Shown here piece after piece: positions 59,731 to 64,000 of a stretch of 64,000 nucleotides of DNA. Position 1 is the stretch's first letter. Every line of letters begins with the position of its first letter. A program made the translations under genes and the position numbers. This DNA is from Brachyhypopomus gauderio (Eukaryota; Chordata; Actinopteri; Gymnotiformes; Hypopomidae): assembly GCF_052324685.1 (NCBI RefSeq), contig NC_135225.1, forward strand, positions 2,678,950 to 2,742,949, in the 5' to 3' direction. The notes beneath the pieces are model-generated. The model saw only the letters and a list, made by a program, of their open reading frames with translations, was not told where the DNA came from and searched no databases.

Positions 59731-61878
59731 AATTTGGGCCTTAGTTTTGCAGTCTTAAATAACCAATCTATTTATAACATATATAGAAAATAAATTAAAG
59801 GTAGGTTAAGCTATTTTACTATAGGTTACTCTACGTATAGATATTATGGGAATATGGGTTTTTGACTGGTGAAAGGTAAATCCAAATTAAGACGCCTAAT
59901 GCCGTGCTGTGCTTTCTCTTTGTTAGCAGACGGATTTCACCCTGTAAAAACAGCTCCGGGATTACAGACCCGCCTCGCGGCCGCGCGCCCTACTGGATCC
60001 TGGCGTCGCGAGCCGTGTCGCGAGCGCCGTCATTGTTCCAGCGTGCATTTGTTTGACGCAGCTGACCACATGCTGCGCGTCTCTCTGTTTCAGGGCTTAT
60101 TGGTGGTGTCGATTTACGTGCTTGGGCCCGCGAAATTCTCTTTGAACGGTTTAACTCGATTTAGATTTTAATTATCCGCTAAACTGCACGCGGAAGCCAT
60201 TTGTGGGAACGAGCAGTGGCCTGGCAACCTCTCATGTCAATCAGCCGATAAAATAGGCCCCCCATCACAACCAACGCCACCCCTTTAAGCTTTCAATAAC
60301 GGACTATATGGACCATCTCATTATCCTTATGAATGACTAACAAAGAGGTATTAAATTGTTTTTAATCTCAACGTGATTTCCGATTAAAATGATCCGCAGT
60401 TGATTCATTTAAATGATTACCATTACAATCAATAGCGTAGCATAAAACTAGTAAATAAACACTGTAATATTATAAAAATTATATATTTATATTATATTGT
60501 ATTGCCTAATGAAGACCAACGCCCTTGAAGACCAAGTGAAGGAGTGCGCGTGAACTGATTCAGTTATGAGTCATTCGGTTCATTGCTTGGGGGACCATAT
60601 TTTGTGATACTAGCATCAGGTTGTTCAGGTCAGAACCCAGAGCACACACACACACACACACACATATTATATATATCAATATACTATCAATCTATTGACT
60701 TTTATCTTATCTAAAAAACGACTTAAATATTTTAGCTAATTTAAACTGTAACGGACCTGGCACACGTGTCAGTCACGTCATGTAGATTGCTGTGGCACAT
60801 ACTGGCATAGGCGTGTGGCGCCCCCCTCCGGTGGACTCTCACACTGTGAAAGATGAGGCCTCAAACAAAAAACGGAGGATTTATTTATTGTTACTCGTCT
60901 TGGGAGAGTAACAACACTGTTTGAAAATGTACAGCTTCCTGTTGTTTGTAACAACACAAGCTTAGATTAAAATGAGTGCTGAGATTGTTATTAATTTAAT
61001 GCAGTGTATCCTCAATTTCACAACATATTTTTTACAGTTTTACTTACCACAGTTAAATAGACCTCTCTTCCAGACAAGCAATTTCCTGAATTTCCTTTTG
61101 GATAATGAAACTGCGGCATTGTCATTTTAGCCGTTATTTTTATTAATTAGCGTACAATTGTATTCTACGATGCTTCAACTTTAACCCGCACATCTATCAA
61201 CATAGTAAACCACAGATACGCCAAATATTAAATGTTTCTTTTGGTACTAGAAATGGTCCGGACACAGTATACATGTGGTACCTTTGCTGTAGCCATATCC
61301 ACATGTTTCACGCTCCATCCTAGTGACAGGTCATACCGAAAGGAATATTGGTGAGAGCTCCCATCTTAACTGTTTCTTTCACTTTGTTCATTGTCTTATT
61401 GGATGCGTGGTTTAAATTGCAAACAGATGAATCATGAACATAATCTTACACAGTTGTTATCAAACAGTTATCTCATGAATAACAGACAATAACAACTAGA
61501 GATTACATTTGCTTTGGGTTGTTCTTGATTGATTCTGACTGCAGGAAGAATGAGGCTATAGAACACGACTGCGGTGTTAGAATGATAATGGTCCAATCTG
61601 CCAGTGAGCATGGCATTGTTTATCCACCAGCTTAGACATGGCAGACAGACTCCTGGGCTGGACCCTAAAGTCCATTATGATTGGCTCTGACTACTGCAGA
61701 CCTATTTGGCAAGGTGAAAGGTCAGAGTGTGGAGATCATAGGGTCCATGGTCATGATCGGGGGGGCACTCTGTCTCCTGTTAACATCACAAAAACAAATA
61801 CTTTGAGGATTTGTGTCTGTGTATATGTGTGTGTTCAAGTGCATGTGCTTTGTTAGTAATAATATTTTGAATGCATGC

Positions 61879-61914
<36 letters not shown>

Positions 61915-62864
61915 GCATTCAAATAACTACGTAACACACACAGACTTCTTCTCCTCCCCTACTTAGTGGTCTATTGCCATGGTCACTACCAGGTCAAAGG
62001 GATTGAACCCTGACAGGACCTTCGTTTGCCCTTGAAGTTATGGGTGTGGTTAACATCTATGAAAACATTATGGACACATCTAAACACAAAGGTGTGGTGA
62101 TGCATGTTAAAACTATGAAAATATCACTAAGTAATTAAATATATAACTTAAGGATTTTAACCAAGCTGTAAGAATCTATTCATGGACACTTTAGAGGGAA
62201 TTGAAAGACAGTGTTTACTGTGTTTTAGAAATATATATCTCTCCTCACAGGTCCACAACTGAGATGAGTATGATTGGAGAAGAATCCAAACGCATCTTTA
62301 ATTGAGTTCCAGGCTTTTCAGTAAAAACAATTATGAGCCCAAAGTCAATTTCAGCATCTACGAATTAGCAGTGTGTGATAAACTAGAATATAGCCATGAC
62401 GGTCATGATGAGACACAACAGAGCCACTGCCAGTCATACTGTGTGAGCATTCACTGTAATAACAGTATTAAAGTGGAAATTGTCTTTACAAGGACCATGT
62501 TAAATGTTGAGCTCAGACCTCATAATGAACTCGCCTTGCTCGTGCTCCTGGGCAGACCTAATTAGACTGAGAAACAATGACATCAATTGATAAACTAAAT
62601 GAATGACATTCAGTTAATTTACTATTTTCACCTTCACTTGTCTTCTGAATGTCAAAGTTTGACTCAAGCTCTTCTCCCGGTCTTTCATTGTTTGTACTAT
62701 TTTTTAGACATAGTTTAACTCAACAATTGCATCAAATTAAAGGTGATGGAAAAAATATCAAGACCATTTTACAATTACTAGAGTAATATGTATATGCCAA
62801 ACAATGTGTTGAAAGCTGCTTTATATAAAATACTTTAATGGGCAATACTTAGTTATTTGAATGC

Positions 62865-62927
<63 letters not shown>

Positions 62928-63420
62928 ATGGATTACAACATCCAGCAGTGTCACATCATCGATTACTAGGCTGAAGACATTAGACCAACAGAGCAGAGTG
63001 CTTATTTCAGTGATAGGTTAACCCATCCTTTTTGTATTAAATTTGACATTTAAAAGTTCATAGTATCCAACACATGCGCTGTAGCTGTTTGACAGGCTTG
63101 TGCAGATTGACCTCTAAAGCCCCTTTGCCCTGGATGAGAACAGCACCCTTTCAGCTGAATAAAATGGGAAAGTGTTATTTAGCTGTCTGATTTTATTGGC
63201 GTTTATAGTAGGTCCATTGTTAACATTCACTACCCTAAGTGAGTTTCTGATTTGAAATCAAAGGCATGTCTAGTGTTGAGCTACATGACTGAGGAGGTAA
63301 AGTGATACTAGTGATGGTTTATTAGTGTAATGCTACAACTCTGTCATAAAACAGTAAAATGTAAACTGTGTTCTCCCCATTAAGAAGATTCAATAAGTCA
63401 CTCTTGATTATTGTACACAG
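58561..63420. other. Intergenic, no gene recognised; CpG-rich block and microsatellites
   Basis: (GT)n at 59,693-59,730, (CA)n at 61,883-61,910 and a (GT)n of about 60 bp at 62,869-62,926. About 59,930-60,300 is CpG-rich and non-repetitive (GCGGCCGCGCGCC, GTCGCGAGCCGTGTCGCGAGC, then GCCGATAAAATAGG). It could be an unannotated promoter or conserved element, though no coding exon was matched. Confidence 0.4.
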
Positions 63421-63432
63421 CAGTGATTTATT

Positions 63433-64000
63433 TCATTTAAAAAGTTTGCACATAATACAGAGAGAAGAAAAGTTACACAAGCAGGAAGGAATGGAAGTCT
63501 CCATAACTGGGATCTCCTTAACTGGGATCTCCATAACTGGGATCTCCTTAGCTGGGATCTCCTTAACTGGGATCTCCTTAACTGGCATCTCCTTAATCGG
63601 AGTCTCCTTAACTGGGATCTCCATAACTGGGATCTCCTTAACTGAGATCTCCTTAACTGGGATCTCCTTAGCTGGGATCTCCTTAACTGGGATCTCCTTA
63701 ACTGGGGTCTCCATAACTGGGGTCTCCATAACTGGCATCTCCTTAACTGGGATCTCCTTAACTGGGGTCTCCATAACTGGCATCTCCTTAACTGGGGTCT
63801 CCATAACTGGGATCTCCTTAGCTGGGATCTCCTTAACTGGGATCTCCTTAATCGGAGTCTCCTTAACTGGGATCTCCTTAGCTGGGATCTCCTTAATTGG
63901 AGTCTCCTTAACTGGGATCTCCTTAACTGGGATCTCCTTAACTGGGATCTCCTGGATTAGGCCTGGATCCACCAGTAATGCAACCAGTGTCTGCCAACTG
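63433..64000 (-). CDS. Possible terminal exon with EIPVK repeats, partial at window edge
   Basis: A - strand frame is open from the window edge to TGA at 63,433. It is mostly a run of about 30 five-residue units (EIPVK, with KETPI, MEIPV and similar variants). It then ends in a unique tail, SIPSCLCNFSSLCIMCKLFK. An AATAAA follows within about ten bases of the stop, which is what a very short 3' UTR would look like. No family was recognised. Alternatively it is a non-coding 15-bp minisatellite that happens to stay open because 15 is a multiple of three. No start codon lies within the window for certain. Confidence 0.3.
   Translation of the reverse strand, partial: SWQTLVALLVDPGLIQEIPVKEIPVKEIPVKETPIKEIPAKEIPVKETPIKEIPVKEIPAKEIPVMETPVKEMPVMETPVKEIPVKEMPVMETPVMETPVKEIPVKEIPAKEIPVKEISVKEIPVMEIPVKETPIKEMPVKEIPVKEIPAKEIPVMEIPVKEIPVMETSIPSCLCNFSSLCIMCKLFK
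63490..63960. repeat. 15-bp minisatellite, about 31 copies
   Basis: Units of AACTGGGATCTCCTT with a handful of variants (CATAACTGGG, AGCTGGG, AATCGGAGTC) repeat in strict 15-bp register. Confidence 0.95.

Overview
This is vertebrate nuclear DNA, almost certainly from a ray-finned (teleost) fish. Genes are split into GT-AG exons, dinucleotide microsatellites are dense, and fish-type transposons (ISL2EU, hAT, Tc1/mariner, LINEs) fill the introns and intergenic space. Much of the ORF-like sequence is low-complexity repeat or antisense shadow.

Layout. Positions 1-6,100 are transposon-rich: a possible solo LTR, a small fold-back element, and a ~3.7 kb ISL2EU-type DNA transposon (about 2,371-6,073). 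That transposon carries a YqaJ-nuclease gene on + and a broken THAP-DDE transposase gene on -, and a 1,053-bp hAT element is nested inside it with a perfect 8-bp target duplication. Positions 6,100-10,450 are intergenic and upstream of an emx1-type homeobox gene (+, three exons, 10,451-14,390, 231 aa). From 18,586 to 29,272 on - lie at least twelve collinear remnants of sfxn5 (mitochondrial sideroflexin), with a frameshift, lost splice acceptors and in-frame deletions, so it looks like a decaying gene copy. From 35,441 to 55,147 on - lies rab11fip5 (six exons, all splice phases compatible, 7,200-nt CDS, 2,399 aa), with a CpG-rich promoter near 55,150-55,450. The last 8 kb hold a decayed LINE, interspersed repeat and, at the very end, a 15-bp minisatellite that is open on the - strand and is followed by a polyadenylation signal.

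The order emx1(+) / sfxn5(-) / rab11fip5(-) is, from memory, the order around human EMX1 on 2p13. Human EMX2 also neighbours a RAB11FIP gene (RAB11FIP2), so this is an old duplicated block. Emx1 is a forebrain patterning transcription factor. Rab11fip5 is a Rab11 effector of recycling endosomes. Nothing suggests they act together; the linkage is more likely kept by long-range emx1 enhancers lying in and around sfxn5.

The most unusual feature is the single 5,145-nt exon 4 of rab11fip5. It encodes 17 tandem 62-residue repeats, the last nine being three near-identical copies of a 558-bp three-unit block. This makes the protein several times longer than the human short form. The second most interesting feature is the eroding sfxn5 copy, in which a ~28-copy 23-bp minisatellite has expanded out of one exon's own splice acceptor.
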